DNA from: JACMLD01 sp044227095
GTDB lineage: Bacteria; Bacteroidota; Bacteroidia; Chitinophagales; Chitinophagaceae
Direction: 5' to 3'
Assembly: GCA_044227095.1 (NCBI GenBank)
Contig: JBGAFV010000001.1
Location: 4,774,001-4,838,000 of the forward strand
Length of the DNA stretch: 64,000 bases
A program made the translations under genes and the position numbers. The notes under the pieces are model-generated. The model was not told the DNA's origin. It ran no database searches and was given only the letters and a program-made list of their open reading frames with translations. Below are positions 35,109 through 45,054 of the stretch, in pieces. Numbering within the stretch: the first letter of the stretch is position 1; each line of letters opens with the position of its first letter.

Positions 35109-37514
35109 ATGAAAGAATCAAATTTGTTTTTTAGTCCTGAAGATGAGATGGATTTTATGCCTATTATACCCTTGAATGAAAATGAAAACGAAGATGGGCA
35201 GGAGACGGCAGTACCAGCGGAATTACCCCTTTTACCATTACGAAATACTGTATTATTTCCAGGTGTTGTACTTCCAATAACAGTAGGAAGGGACAAAAGC
35301 ATAAAGGCAGTAAATGAGGCATATAAGGCTGACAAATTGGTAGGTGTTATAGCGCAAAAAGACAGTGCTGTAGAAGACCCTGCAGTTACGGATTTGGAAG
35401 ATATAGGCACTGTAGCCAAAATTGTAAAACTTATAAAAATGCCCGATGGGGGCACTACAGTTATTATACAGGGTAAAAGGAGGTTTAAGATAAATTCCAT
35501 CATTGCTGAAGATCCTTTCTTTAAAGCCAATATTCAACTATTAAGTGAAGAAGAAGCCCCAAAAGATCAGGACTTTGAGGCGTATGTATCAAACATAAAA
35601 GAACTGGCAGCGCAAATCATCCAGTTATCGCCCAATATTCCTTCCGAAGCTTCTATCATTTTAAAAAATATAGAAAACCCTGCTTTTCTTATACACTTTG
35701 TAAGCAGCAATCTTAATACGGGGCTTGCCGAAAAACAGCAGATACTGGAGATAAATCAGATCAAAAGCAGGGCAGACATCCTAATGCAGTTATTGCAGCG
35801 GGAACTTCAGTTTGCCGAATTAAAAAATAAAGTAACCAATAAAACCAGAACAGAATTAGACAAGCAGCAACGTGAATACTTTTTGCAACAGCAGATGAAA
35901 AGTATTAAAGACGAGCTGGGCGGAGATACCAACGACCGTGAACTAAAGGAAATGCAGAAAAAAGCCGAAAACAAAAAATGGCCTAAAGCTGCAAAAGACA
36001 TGTTTAAGAAAGGTATAGAAAAGCTGGAAAGGATGCACCCAAGTACACCAGATTATTCTATTGTTTATAACCATATAGATCTTTTGCTTGAACTGCCGTG
36101 GGAAGATTATACAGAAGACATGTATGATCTTAAAAAAGCCAAAAAAGTATTGGATCACGACCATTATGGAATGGATAAAATAAAGGAAAGGATCTTAGAA
36201 TACCTGGCAGTATTAAAACTGAAAGGCGATATGAAAAGCCCGATACTTTGTTTTGTTGGCCCTCCCGGTATAGGCAAAACATCTTTGGGAAGAAGCATTG
36301 CAAATGCAATAGGCAGAAAATATGTACGCCTTAGCCTTGGCGGCCTGCACGATGAAAGTGAAATACGCGGCCATAGAAAAACTTATATTGGAGCAATGCC
36401 CGGTAGAATTGTTCAATCAATAAGAAAAATAAAATCGGGCAACCCGGTAATGATACTCGATGAGATAGATAAAGTAGGTAATGATCATCGCGGAGACCCC
36501 TCCTCTGCCCTGCTTGAAGTATTGGATCCTGAACAAAACAATACTTTCTACGACAACTATCTTGAGCTTGAATATGATTTAAGCAAGGTACTGTTTATTG
36601 CTACAGCAAATAATATTGCCAACATACAACCTGCATTAAGGGACAGGCTTGAAATAATAGATCTTAGTGGTTATGCAGTAGAAGAAAAAATAGAAATTGC
36701 CCGCCGCCACCTGGTGCCACGCCAGAAAGATCTACATGGGCTTTCTAAAATGAATTTTAAAATCAGCGATAACGTTCTTGAAAAAATAATTGAAGATTAT
36801 ACACGGGAAAGCGGTGTACGTGAACTGGACAGACAACTTGCTTCCATGATGCGCAACCAGGCAAAAGAATATGCCGTTAAAGGAAAACTGAAGCCAACCC
36901 TGTCTAACGGCGATGTAGAAAGGATTTTAGGCAAACCAAGGTATAGCAACGAAATCTATAAAACAGCAAACATGGCTGGCGTTGCGGTGGGCCTGGCATG
37001 GACTTATGTAGGAGGTGATATTCTTTTTATAGAAACAAGCCTCAGCGAAGGTAAAGGCGAATTAAAGCTTACCGGTAACCTTGGAAATGTTATGAAGGAA
37101 AGTGCATCTACTGCTTTAACTTATTTGCAATCCAATGCAAAAAAATTAAACATAGACAGCAGCCTTTTTGCAAAAAACAATATTCATATTCACGTGCCGG
37201 AAGGTGCAGTACCAAAAGATGGCCCAAGCGCCGGAATAACCATGATGACCTCGGTTGCATCTGCGCTTACAAGCAAGAAAGTAAAACCATATCTTGCCAT
37301 GACAGGTGAGATAACACTTCGCGGCCAGGTATTACCTGTTGGTGGTATAAAGGAAAAAGTACTGGCAGCAAAACGTGCCGGCCTCAAAGAAATAATCCTT
37401 TGCTGGCAAAATGAAAAAGATGTACTGGAAATAGAGTCGTCTTTTATTAAAGGTGTTAAGTTTAATTACGTAAAAACAATGCAACAGGTACTTGATATCG
37501 CTTTAATTAATTAA
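35109..37514 (+). CDS. lon: Lon ATP-dependent protease
   Basis: A cytoplasmic AAA+ serine protease of 801 residues that removes damaged and regulatory proteins. The N-terminal LON substrate domain (PLLPLRNTVLFPGVVLPI) is followed by a coiled region (QREYFLQQQMKSIKDELG). The AAA module has Walker A GPPGIGKTS (384-392, Lys390) and Walker B VMILDEIDK. The protease domain has the Ser-Lys dyad: Ser707 in KDGPSAG and Lys750 in GGIKEK. Start 35109 gives the usual length; the frame is open upstream only through a TTG. Free-standing gene ended by a hairpin at 37608-37637. Confidence 0.97.
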   Translation: MKESNLFFSPEDEMDFMPIIPLNENENEDGQETAVPAELPLLPLRNTVLFPGVVLPITVGRDKSIKAVNEAYKADKLVGVIAQKDSAVEDPAVTDLEDIGTVAKIVKLIKMPDGGTTVIIQGKRRFKINSIIAEDPFFKANIQLLSEEEAPKDQDFEAYVSNIKELAAQIIQLSPNIPSEASIILKNIENPAFLIHFVSSNLNTGLAEKQQILEINQIKSRADILMQLLQRELQFAELKNKVTNKTRTELDKQQREYFLQQQMKSIKDELGGDTNDRELKEMQKKAENKKWPKAAKDMFKKGIEKLERMHPSTPDYSIVYNHIDLLLELPWEDYTEDMYDLKKAKKVLDHDHYGMDKIKERILEYLAVLKLKGDMKSPILCFVGPPGIGKTSLGRSIANAIGRKYVRLSLGGLHDESEIRGHRKTYIGAMPGRIVQSIRKIKSGNPVMILDEIDKVGNDHRGDPSSALLEVLDPEQNNTFYDNYLELEYDLSKVLFIATANNIANIQPALRDRLEIIDLSGYAVEEKIEIARRHLVPRQKDLHGLSKMNFKISDNVLEKIIEDYTRESGVRELDRQLASMMRNQAKEYAVKGKLKPTLSNGDVERILGKPRYSNEIYKTANMAGVAVGLAWTYVGGDILFIETSLSEGKGELKLTGNLGNVMKESASTALTYLQSNAKKLNIDSSLFAKNNIHIHVPEGAVPKDGPSAGITMMTSVASALTSKKVKPYLAMTGEITLRGQVLPVGGIKEKVLAAKRAGLKEIILCWQNEKDVLEIESSFIKGVKFNYVKTMQQVLDIALIN

Positions 37515-37607
37515 AAATAAATTTCTCTTGCAACCTTTTGTAAATAAACTACAGTCTACATTTAGTACCCTGTAATTTTTTATGTTGGTTGTTTTAAGGG
37601 TTAAAAA

Positions 37608-37637
37608 AATAATCCCTCATGTCTATGAGGGATTATT
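37608..37637 (+). terminator. Terminator of lon
   Basis: A perfect 13-bp stem (AATAATCCCTCAT / ATGAGGGATTATT) with a 4-base loop, preceded by A7 and followed by CATTTTAT. It begins 94 bases past the lon stop. The remaining gap up to porQ (37638-37742) shows no other feature. Confidence 0.65.
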
Positions 37638-37742
37638 CATTTTATAGCCTGCTGCTAATTATGGGCAATCCTAATCATCTTAAAACCCTTATAAATACAT
37701 AGTTTTTTACATTTTCAAATTTTCAAGGTAGATTGCCATTGA

Positions 37743-38786
37743 ATGAAAAGCCTCTGTTCAATTGCAAAGTGTATTATTACCTGTGTTGTGCTGCAGGCTG
37801 GCTGTTTTGACGCTTTGGCCCAGACACTTGGAGGCAATGCTGCCTATAATTTTTTAAACCTACCTAATACGCCGCAACTCTCCGCCCTGGGCGCCATAAA
37901 TATTTCCAATATCAGCAACGATGCTGGCATGGCTTTTAATAATCCATCTTTACTAAGAAAAGAGATGAGTGAACAACTACATGTTTCCTTTAATGACATG
38001 TATGCCGGCGTTAAAAATTATCACTGCACTTTTGCATACAATTACGACAAATGGAAAACCAACTTTAGTGGGGGTGTACATTTTATAGACTATGGAAGTA
38101 TTACCCAAACCGACCCTTCAGGCAATATATATGGTACGATGCACCCAAACGACTATGCAGTACAAGTTTCAGCATCGAGGCAATACGCAGAAAAATGGCA
38201 TTATGGAATTTCTTTGAAGTTTATCAGCTCCAACTACGGCATTTACAGATCCAATGCCGCTGCAATTGATGTGGGCGTTTCCTGGTATGATACAACCCGC
38301 TTGTTACAAATTTCATTGTTAATGAAAAATATGGGAACGCAATTAAAAAAATACCAAAACTCCACAGCAGATGATATGCCTTTTGATATACAATTAGGTG
38401 TTACAAAAAGGCTGGCCAACGCACCAGTACAATTTTCTTTAACTGCACATCACCTGCACCAGTTTAATATTCAGTATAACGATACAGCTTTTAACAATAG
38501 CAACGACTTTAGCAGTTACAGCAATTCTTTTAGTATTGATAAAGTGTTCAGGCATTTTGTTGCCGCTGCACAGGTATTTATTGGCGACAAATTAGAATTG
38601 ACACTTGGCTATAATTATCTTTTGCACAAAGAACTGGTTATATCAAACACAGCAAACGGGTTTACCGGTTTGTCGTTCGGTGCGGGTATAACTTTTAAAA
38701 AAATACAAATCCGCTACGCTAGAAATTATTATCAAAACAATATCGCCTATAATCAATTTGGGCTGAATCTTTTTTTTAACCGCTAA
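37743..38786 (+). CDS. porQ: Type IX secretion protein PorQ
   Basis: A 347-residue outer-membrane beta-barrel protein of the PorQ family. PorQ works with PorU, PorV and PorZ in the surface complex that handles T9SS cargo. After the signal peptide it opens LGGNAAYNFLNLPNTPQLSALG, interrupted only by normal PorQ variation, and continues NDAGMAFNNPSLL, VHFIDYGSI and ISSNYGIY. It ends in a strand FGLNLFFNR. The presence of a T9SS cargo gene 3 kb upstream agrees with an active system. Confidence 0.9.
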   Translation: MKSLCSIAKCIITCVVLQAGCFDALAQTLGGNAAYNFLNLPNTPQLSALGAINISNISNDAGMAFNNPSLLRKEMSEQLHVSFNDMYAGVKNYHCTFAYNYDKWKTNFSGGVHFIDYGSITQTDPSGNIYGTMHPNDYAVQVSASRQYAEKWHYGISLKFISSNYGIYRSNAAAIDVGVSWYDTTRLLQISLLMKNMGTQLKKYQNSTADDMPFDIQLGVTKRLANAPVQFSLTAHHLHQFNIQYNDTAFNNSNDFSSYSNSFSIDKVFRHFVAAAQVFIGDKLELTLGYNYLLHKELVISNTANGFTGLSFGAGITFKKIQIRYARNYYQNNIAYNQFGLNLFFNR

Positions 38787-38950
38787 ACAGATTTTCCTTA
38801 TACAGGTAAAGCCTTACAAAATCTTAGGTAATTGATGCAGCAACTAATAATAATAATCAGTTTTTATTATCCACGGATAGTTGAATAAATTTACCATGCT
38901 TGTTTCATGTATCCCTGAAATTGTTTTGTTTAACAAATACAGCAATACAA

Positions 38951-39370
38951 ATGATTAAAATAGCAATTGCCGATGATCATTCGCAGGTAAGGCAAATTTG
39001 GAAACGTGTTTTATCGGCCAATGCTGAATTTAATGTAGTGGCCACTTGCAACAACGGGCAGGAAGCAATCAATGCAGCAACTGAATATTCTCCGGATATT
39101 ATTTTAATGGACATTAACATGCGGCCGGTAAATGGTATTGAAGCCACTGAAATAATTTCAAAGCTTCATCCTTCCATAAAAATTATAGCCATGTCAATCC
39201 ATCTCGACGAAATATATGTAAAGCGCATGCTAAAAGCTGGTGCCAGCGGCTATATTACAAAGAACACTGCCTACGAAGAAATGTTTGACTGCATTTTACA
39301 GGTAAACGAAGGCAAATGTTATGTTTGCAATGAAATACAAAAAGAAATTCCGGATATCTTAACTACTTAA
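38951..39370 (+). CDS. Stand-alone response-regulator receiver domain
   Basis: A 139-residue CheY-like receiver: acidic Asp8 and Asp9, phosphoacceptor Asp54 (ILMDINMRPVNG), Ser82 and Lys104 (YITKNTAYEEM). The sequence and its tail (GKCYVCNEIQKEI) are of NarL type, in which a LuxR helix-turn-helix normally follows, but the frame stops 30 residues after the receiver helix. It may act by protein contact or be a natural truncation. The start at 38951 was chosen at MIKIAIADDH. Its stop overlaps the convergent bioB stop by 3 bases. Confidence 0.87.
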   Translation: MIKIAIADDHSQVRQIWKRVLSANAEFNVVATCNNGQEAINAATEYSPDIILMDINMRPVNGIEATEIISKLHPSIKIIAMSIHLDEIYVKRMLKAGASGYITKNTAYEEMFDCILQVNEGKCYVCNEIQKEIPDILTT

Positions 39371-40350
39371 ACGGAAACAGCTTCTTCTGCTTTTTCTTTT
39401 TTAAATGCTTCTCTTGGCTGTAAGCCAAGCAAATTAAACATTGCCATATCATCATCAAATGATGGATTGGGTGTAGTAAGCAATTTATCACCAGCAAAAA
39501 TTGAATTGGCCCCTGCCATAAAGCACATGGCCTGTTCAGCTATACTCATTTCTGTACGCCCTGCGCTTAAGCGTACCATTGCAGAAGGCATAATAATTCT
39601 TGCAGTGGCAATCATTCTAACCATATCCCAGATGTCAATCTTTTCATTGTCTTGCAGGGGCGTTCCTTTTACTCTTACAAGCGCATTAATAGGTACGCTT
39701 TCGGGATGTTTAGGCAGGTTGCTTAATGTAAATAACATACCAATTCTGTCTTCGTGTGTTTCGCCCAAACCTATTATGCCGCCACTGCAAACACTGATGC
39801 CGGCTTTGCGCACATTGTCAAGCGTCTGCAAACGATCTCCATAAGTTCTTGTGGTAATGATATCCGTATAATGCTCTTCAGAAGTATCAATATTGTGGTT
39901 GTATGCGTAAAGGCCGGCATCGTGCAATTTTTTTGCCTGCGTTTCGGTAAGCATTCCCATTGTACAGCAAACTTCCATGCCCAAAGTGTTTACACCTTTT
40001 ACCATTTCAATCACCCTGTCAAAATCACGGTTATCACGCATTTCACGCCAGGCGGCACCCATGCAAAATCTTGTTGAGCCTGCAGCTTTTGCTTTTGCAG
40101 CATAATCCATTACATCTTCAGTTTGCATCAGGGGTTGCACATTTACGCCTGTATTATATCTTGCAGCCTGCGGGCAATAGGCGCAATCTTCGCTGCACCC
40201 ACCGGTTTTTATAGATAGTAATGTACACACTTGTACCTCTGCTGTATTGTGATGTTTACGATGAACGGTTGCTGCCTGGTAAATCAGTTCCAGCAGCGGC
40301 ATATTGTATATTGTAGCAATTTCTTCTTTTGATCTTTTAGTATTCAGCAT
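39367..40350 (-). CDS. bioB: Biotin synthase
   Basis: Radical-SAM enzyme of 327 residues that inserts sulfur into dethiobiotin. The 4Fe-4S motif is CSEDCAYC (Cys52, Cys56 and Cys59). Family segments STRFCMGAAWR, EVCCTMGMLT, YNHNIDTS, CSGGIIGLGE and NALVRVKGTP hold the SAM and 2Fe-2S site residues. Other biotin genes are not adjacent. It follows the sulfatase-like gene by 20 bases on the same strand, so it may be read from the glycan operon. Confidence 0.96.
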   Translation of the reverse strand: MLNTKRSKEEIATIYNMPLLELIYQAATVHRKHHNTAEVQVCTLLSIKTGGCSEDCAYCPQAARYNTGVNVQPLMQTEDVMDYAAKAKAAGSTRFCMGAAWREMRDNRDFDRVIEMVKGVNTLGMEVCCTMGMLTETQAKKLHDAGLYAYNHNIDTSEEHYTDIITTRTYGDRLQTLDNVRKAGISVCSGGIIGLGETHEDRIGMLFTLSNLPKHPESVPINALVRVKGTPLQDNEKIDIWDMVRMIATARIIMPSAMVRLSAGRTEMSIAEQAMCFMAGANSIFAGDKLLTTPNPSFDDDMAMFNLLGLQPREAFKKEKAEEAVSV

Positions 40351-40370
40351 ACAAATAATTTACCGGCAAT

Positions 40371-41858
40371 TTAATATTTGCCTGTTAAAAAAATTGTTGA
40401 ATCTTTTAGTAAAGGTATTGATTGATTGAATAAAGTGTTGAACAAAACCCTGAATTGATTTACGCCACTTATACTGTCGTAAAACAAATGATAATCTTTC
40501 CTCGGCAAATATACAGCGTTAAGGTTCTGGTAGTTTTTTCGCAAATTTTTATAAATCTCACGTCCCCTGAAACCATGATCGCCCATAATCATTATTACCG
40601 CCTTGTTACCTGTATTCTGTTGAATGGTATCAACTATTCGCATCATTTCCTGGTTTACATAAGAAAGGTAATTGAGGTACGCAGGCGCAGGATTTGCTTC
40701 ATCCTTTATATAAAGTGAAGGATCCCGTAATTGATTGTTCTTATCGTAAAAAAAAGGGGCATGCGGCATATAAACATGGCCAAATACAAAAACAGGTTTT
40801 GATACTTTTTTCCTGCTTTGGTCTTTTATCATTTGAACAATCTTCAAATTGCTTTGATCGGGTTGAACTTTTTTCCATGGCATAAACTTTAAAAAAGGAT
40901 CGTAGTTTATGTCTCCCCATATGTCTCTCTTAATTTTGGCGAACAGTGTATTGTCGTTAATTAGTCCTGTCTTTACTGGTAATATTGCATCGTTTACTGT
41001 AACAGGGTTGTTTAAAAGGTTAAAATGAGAACAGTTTACAATTTCATAATTTAAGGCTGAAAGATATTTAACAACCTGGTTATACTTAATCAATCCCCCG
41101 CAATAATTCATATCTTTTGCTGTAAGCAGCGAACTGTCTTTAACTCCTGTAATAAACGACATGTTCATGATTGATGCAACAGAAGCTGGTGTATAATTAT
41201 AATTGCTAAAACTTTTTGATTGTATGTTAAAGCCCTTTTGCATTAGAAAAGCATCAATATCATTTTTATAGCCATAATTCTCCTGCAATGCAAGCGAACT
41301 TGCGTATTCATCAAAAACAATATAATAAATATCGGGTTTGGCTGTATCCGGTATTTGTTTATAAGAAAATGCTGCATCTTTCTCTATGCTAAATTTATTT
41401 TTTGGGGGATGCGCATAATTAACAGCAACCAAAAAAACATCTATTACCAGGTAAACAATAAAAAGCAGGTTAATCCAACCAATAATATTATTGAACGAAG
41501 CAGTACGTTTAACAATCCATATTAGAATAAATAAACCCAGCAATATGAATGAAAGCAGTATTGAATAATGACCAAGAAAAGGAAAATGTTGTGATAAAAA
41601 ATCGTGGTAAGCACCAAAAAATAAATAAGCCGATATTAAATAGCCGGTAATTATTGAAGCTTTTTGCCAATTACGCCTGTAGAGTTTCCAAAGCAGGAAA
41701 AAAAGAATGATTACACCGGTACAATAAAACAATGCGAGCAATAATGCATCCTTGGGTTCAATAAACCCAAAAAAATACAAAAAGCCATGCAGCACAAAAA
41801 ATACCGGAATGAGTATAACAAAAAATGGCTTGGTTTTCAACAAACTAACTATTGACAA
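40371..41858 (-). CDS. Sulfatase-like membrane transferase, copy 1
   Basis: A 495-residue inner-membrane protein. About five transmembrane helices fill residues 10-165. A periplasmic alkaline-phosphatase-superfamily domain follows. Possible metal ligands and nucleophile are YIVFDEYAS (Asp), NYTPASVASIMN (Thr), HVYMPHAPFFYD (His) and IMGDHGFRG (Asp-His). The layout resembles LTA-synthase and phosphoethanolamine-transferase enzymes, so transfer of a phospho-group to a surface glycan or lipid is likelier than sulfate hydrolysis. The paralogue lies 73 bases upstream. Confidence 0.8.
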   Translation of the reverse strand: MSIVSLLKTKPFFVILIPVFFVLHGFLYFFGFIEPKDALLLALFYCTGVIILFFLLWKLYRRNWQKASIITGYLISAYLFFGAYHDFLSQHFPFLGHYSILLSFILLGLFILIWIVKRTASFNNIIGWINLLFIVYLVIDVFLVAVNYAHPPKNKFSIEKDAAFSYKQIPDTAKPDIYYIVFDEYASSLALQENYGYKNDIDAFLMQKGFNIQSKSFSNYNYTPASVASIMNMSFITGVKDSSLLTAKDMNYCGGLIKYNQVVKYLSALNYEIVNCSHFNLLNNPVTVNDAILPVKTGLINDNTLFAKIKRDIWGDINYDPFLKFMPWKKVQPDQSNLKIVQMIKDQSRKKVSKPVFVFGHVYMPHAPFFYDKNNQLRDPSLYIKDEANPAPAYLNYLSYVNQEMMRIVDTIQQNTGNKAVIMIMGDHGFRGREIYKNLRKNYQNLNAVYLPRKDYHLFYDSISGVNQFRVLFNTLFNQSIPLLKDSTIFLTGKY

Positions 41859-41930
41859 ATTATCTATTTAGTTGCAAAATAATTAATAACTCAAAACAAC
41901 AGCGTATTCTGATTCTTTATTACTAAAACG

Positions 41931-43448
41931 CTAATACGGCGTAAATACAACCTTATCTTTTTGTAATGGAATATTGCTGTTAAAATATTTATTAAAAAAA
42001 ATGGGGAATGTATTGATGTTGCTTATCGTATCATACAGTTGCCTGTAATCTTTGTCGGGGAAATAAAACGCTGAATAATTCTTAAAATACTGATTGGGAT
42101 TTACAAAGTCTTTCCTAAAGTCGCGGTAACCATGGTCGCTCTGAATAATAATAACCGGCGTTTTTGCTGATTTTTTAAAAATAGAATCAATTGTTTTAAT
42201 GATAACAGAATTAGTATATTCAAGGTAAGACAAGAATACTTCCTTTTGTTCCATTGCTTTTTCTGCATAATTTATATCTATGGGTAGAGATGTTCCGCTT
42301 CGGTCATAAAAAAACGGCGGGTGCGGAAGGTAAAAATGCGCATAAATAAATTTGGGCGCATGAGTATACCCAAGTGCAATCTTCGGCAATGAATCAATAA
42401 GGTGATTATTGTAATCACGTTTTTTTATACTTTCTTTTAAAAAATCCTGTTGCCGCAATTCCAAATCCTTTCTTTTTAATACTTCAATGTGCCAGAATAT
42501 ATCGAAACGCATTCTTTCTTTAAGCGTATTATACAGCAACATCCGTTCTTCGGGCAATACTAAAAAGTTTTCCTTATAAATAGATTTGTGCTGTGCCAAA
42601 TCAAAAGATGACAGGTTGAATATATTATAACCGAAATGAGTAAAAATTTCAGGCACAGCTGCATGTTCTATACTTAAAGAAGATTGGTTATAGTGTATGG
42701 GTTTAATCTCTGACTGATCGGGTATATTCTGAAGATATTCGAAATTGAGCGTTGAAGCTATAGATAACGCAGTGCGGTTGTAATTACTGCGCGGATTCTT
42801 TGCAATAAAAAAACCTCGTGCCGCAAGTGCCGAATCAAGCCCGGAATTTTTGAATTGAAGAAATTCCTGCAGAAAACCCGAACCGGGATAAGAATCAAAA
42901 ACCATGTAATAAACATCTGGCCGATCCTTTACCTGCGACAAACTGTCTACATTAACGATATTGTTTTTTACAATCCGGTTATGCTGCATAAATGCAGTAG
43001 TGCCATACCAAAACATCAGTATTCCTTCCGCACCCAAAAAAAATAAAAGCAAGATGTTTAGAAAAAGGTTCGTTTTACCAAATTCATTATTCTTTATTAT
43101 GCGCACAATTATTAACAGAAGAACAAAAACAGTAAGAGGCAGCAGCACAATATATCTTGCCATAAAATGAACAGGCAAGTCACTAAAAAAATCTTTTATC
43201 GCTCCATAAAACAAGAAAACAGCTGAGAGCAATGTAACAATCAATAAACTTTTTGTTGCTTTTTTTATAAGAAGAAATAAAATTAAAAAACCGACTAGCA
43301 CTACAGTCCATATTTCAAAAAGCACTTTAATGGCGGTAGCTTCTGATACAAGTCCATAATACTGCATGTAATTATGCAGCACAAAAAATACGGGTAAAAG
43401 AAAACTGTGTAAACCCCATTTACTTAAAAACAGTTTAATTGCTTTCAT
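41931..43448 (-). CDS. Sulfatase-like membrane transferase, copy 2
   Basis: A 505-residue paralogue of the next gene, with the same plan: five transmembrane helices, then an alkaline-phosphatase-superfamily domain with YYMVFDSYPGS, YNRTALSIASTLN, HFYLPHPPFFYD and IQSDHGYRD. Both copies end alike (IPLLKDSTIF and IPLQKDKVVF), which shows tandem duplication followed by divergence. It follows the GT39 gene after one base. Duplicates may act on different acceptors. Confidence 0.8.
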   Translation of the reverse strand: MKAIKLFLSKWGLHSFLLPVFFVLHNYMQYYGLVSEATAIKVLFEIWTVVLVGFLILFLLIKKATKSLLIVTLLSAVFLFYGAIKDFFSDLPVHFMARYIVLLPLTVFVLLLIIVRIIKNNEFGKTNLFLNILLLFFLGAEGILMFWYGTTAFMQHNRIVKNNIVNVDSLSQVKDRPDVYYMVFDSYPGSGFLQEFLQFKNSGLDSALAARGFFIAKNPRSNYNRTALSIASTLNFEYLQNIPDQSEIKPIHYNQSSLSIEHAAVPEIFTHFGYNIFNLSSFDLAQHKSIYKENFLVLPEERMLLYNTLKERMRFDIFWHIEVLKRKDLELRQQDFLKESIKKRDYNNHLIDSLPKIALGYTHAPKFIYAHFYLPHPPFFYDRSGTSLPIDINYAEKAMEQKEVFLSYLEYTNSVIIKTIDSIFKKSAKTPVIIIQSDHGYRDFRKDFVNPNQYFKNYSAFYFPDKDYRQLYDTISNINTFPIFFNKYFNSNIPLQKDKVVFTPY

Positions 43449-43449
43449 A

Positions 43450-45054
43450 TTACTTTACATGGCCATTGTTTAAAGAATCAATCATGGCAGGGGTGATATT
43501 AAAAATAAGGTATTGAGAATGTATGTGATCTTCCGGAACAAATTTTCTTGCCCAGTCATATTTTTTCATTGTATTAATATTAAGATTAAGCATTTCATTA
43601 ACCTCCATTATAATCTTCCCGGCATGCATTTGCCCAGGCAAATATTGTGCATCTGGATGCTGTTCCAGGTATTCCTGGAGATAAACAATCCCTTCGCCAT
43701 AGCATAAATTGGTATCTGCAATTTTGGTGTAGGCCATCTTTTTGTTCACAATAAATTCATTAGTATAAGGAACAAAATCCGGAAAATACCTGGCTACAGA
43801 TATAAACTGCCAGGCCAATAATGCATATATGCCATACCAGGCAGTATTTGTTTTCACCTGTGCAAAGAAATACCCTGCAAAAATGTATAAAAGAGGTAAA
43901 ATGATAATTATGTGCCGTATGCCAACTTGCGTGGAGTAAAAAAAGTTCAGGTAAATTAAATAATACAATGAAGGTATTAGCAGGAACATTTCATTTACAA
44001 GGAACTGTTTTTTCTTAAATCGTTTTGTATAATAAAAAAGAGCAGCAATCAGCAAACATAGTGTTGGAATTGCAAGTTTAAAAAATAAAGCAACGAAGTA
44101 ATAATACCAGAAACCTTTTATACTGCTTTTACCTAAAAGATATGTTGGACCGTTTAAACTATCTTTAACGCCACCACCAATGCTGTCAAAATACATTACG
44201 GCATCCATACTGCTTATATAAGAAGATGGTAGCGGAACCGGCAACCAGCTTCCAACACCATGAAACATTGACTGCAAATGCTGAAACGCAGTACTTCTAA
44301 ACTGGTAATCATTTAGCGGAACAAACATTCCATAAAACAAATGACCGGCACTTACAACCAGCCAGTTTATACCGAAGAAAAGTAAAAAAAATACTGCTAT
44401 TTTACTTTTAGAAAAACTGAGGCAAGGAAAAACACGGACGCTATAAATAAACATTACAGTAAGCAGTAGAGGAAATAGTATAAGTAAATGCACCATTGAA
44501 AACTTGGATATTTGCGCAAATGCCACACAAAAGCTTGCGCATAAAAACGATTTCAAACTTCCTGTCTTCCCAAATTTCCAAAGAAAAAACAAGCCCGAAG
44601 CCATAAATAAACAGGCAAAAATATCGGATGAAACAAAGATGCCATTGCAAAGAAAATTTGGGCAAAGAAGTATGAGAACAAAACTGCAAAAACCAGCTGT
44701 GTTACCATACAATGTAGCAGACCATCTATATACAACAAGCGAAAGCAAAATGGCTGCTAATAATGAAATGTACCTGCCATGGATAATATCAATATAGGAA
44801 TCGTTTCTTTTGAGTGATGGATTAAAAACTTGCTCTACCGCCCTTGGCAACATATTAAGTGCAGTAATGGGAAGTTTGCTATCGAAAAGCGCAACATCCT
44901 TATTGCCTTTCAATTTTAAAATAGTTGTTCCATAATATGCAAACAAACCTTCATCGTAATTTGGCGATAGTTTTTGTATGCAATACAACTGGATAACAGT
45001 ATAACACAATAGCAAAATGCCCATTATCCATATTCGTGTATTTGCTTTATTCAA
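43450..45054 (-). CDS. GT39-type glycosyltransferase
   Basis: A 534-residue polytopic membrane protein (about 11 helices) of the dolichyl-phosphate-mannose transferase/ArnT superfamily. The first periplasmic loop bears SPNYDEGLFAYYG, whose Asp-Glu pair is the usual catalytic and metal site of GT-C enzymes. It should use a polyprenyl-phosphate sugar, which the GT2 enzyme encoded just upstream may make. The start codon is TTG at 45054, directly after the GT2 stop; the next in-frame ATG is ten codons later (MGILLL). Confidence 0.83.
   Translation of the reverse strand: MNKANTRIWIMGILLLCYTVIQLYCIQKLSPNYDEGLFAYYGTTILKLKGNKDVALFDSKLPITALNMLPRAVEQVFNPSLKRNDSYIDIIHGRYISLLAAILLSLVVYRWSATLYGNTAGFCSFVLILLCPNFLCNGIFVSSDIFACLFMASGLFFLWKFGKTGSLKSFLCASFCVAFAQISKFSMVHLLILFPLLLTVMFIYSVRVFPCLSFSKSKIAVFFLLFFGINWLVVSAGHLFYGMFVPLNDYQFRSTAFQHLQSMFHGVGSWLPVPLPSSYISSMDAVMYFDSIGGGVKDSLNGPTYLLGKSSIKGFWYYYFVALFFKLAIPTLCLLIAALFYYTKRFKKKQFLVNEMFLLIPSLYYLIYLNFFYSTQVGIRHIIIILPLLYIFAGYFFAQVKTNTAWYGIYALLAWQFISVARYFPDFVPYTNEFIVNKKMAYTKIADTNLCYGEGIVYLQEYLEQHPDAQYLPGQMHAGKIIMEVNEMLNLNINTMKKYDWARKFVPEDHIHSQYLIFNITPAMIDSLNNGHVK

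Noticed and set aside
34979..35530. 183-codon frame antisense to the lon start
   Set aside because: Shadow of the conserved LON domain; lon is certain on the other strand.
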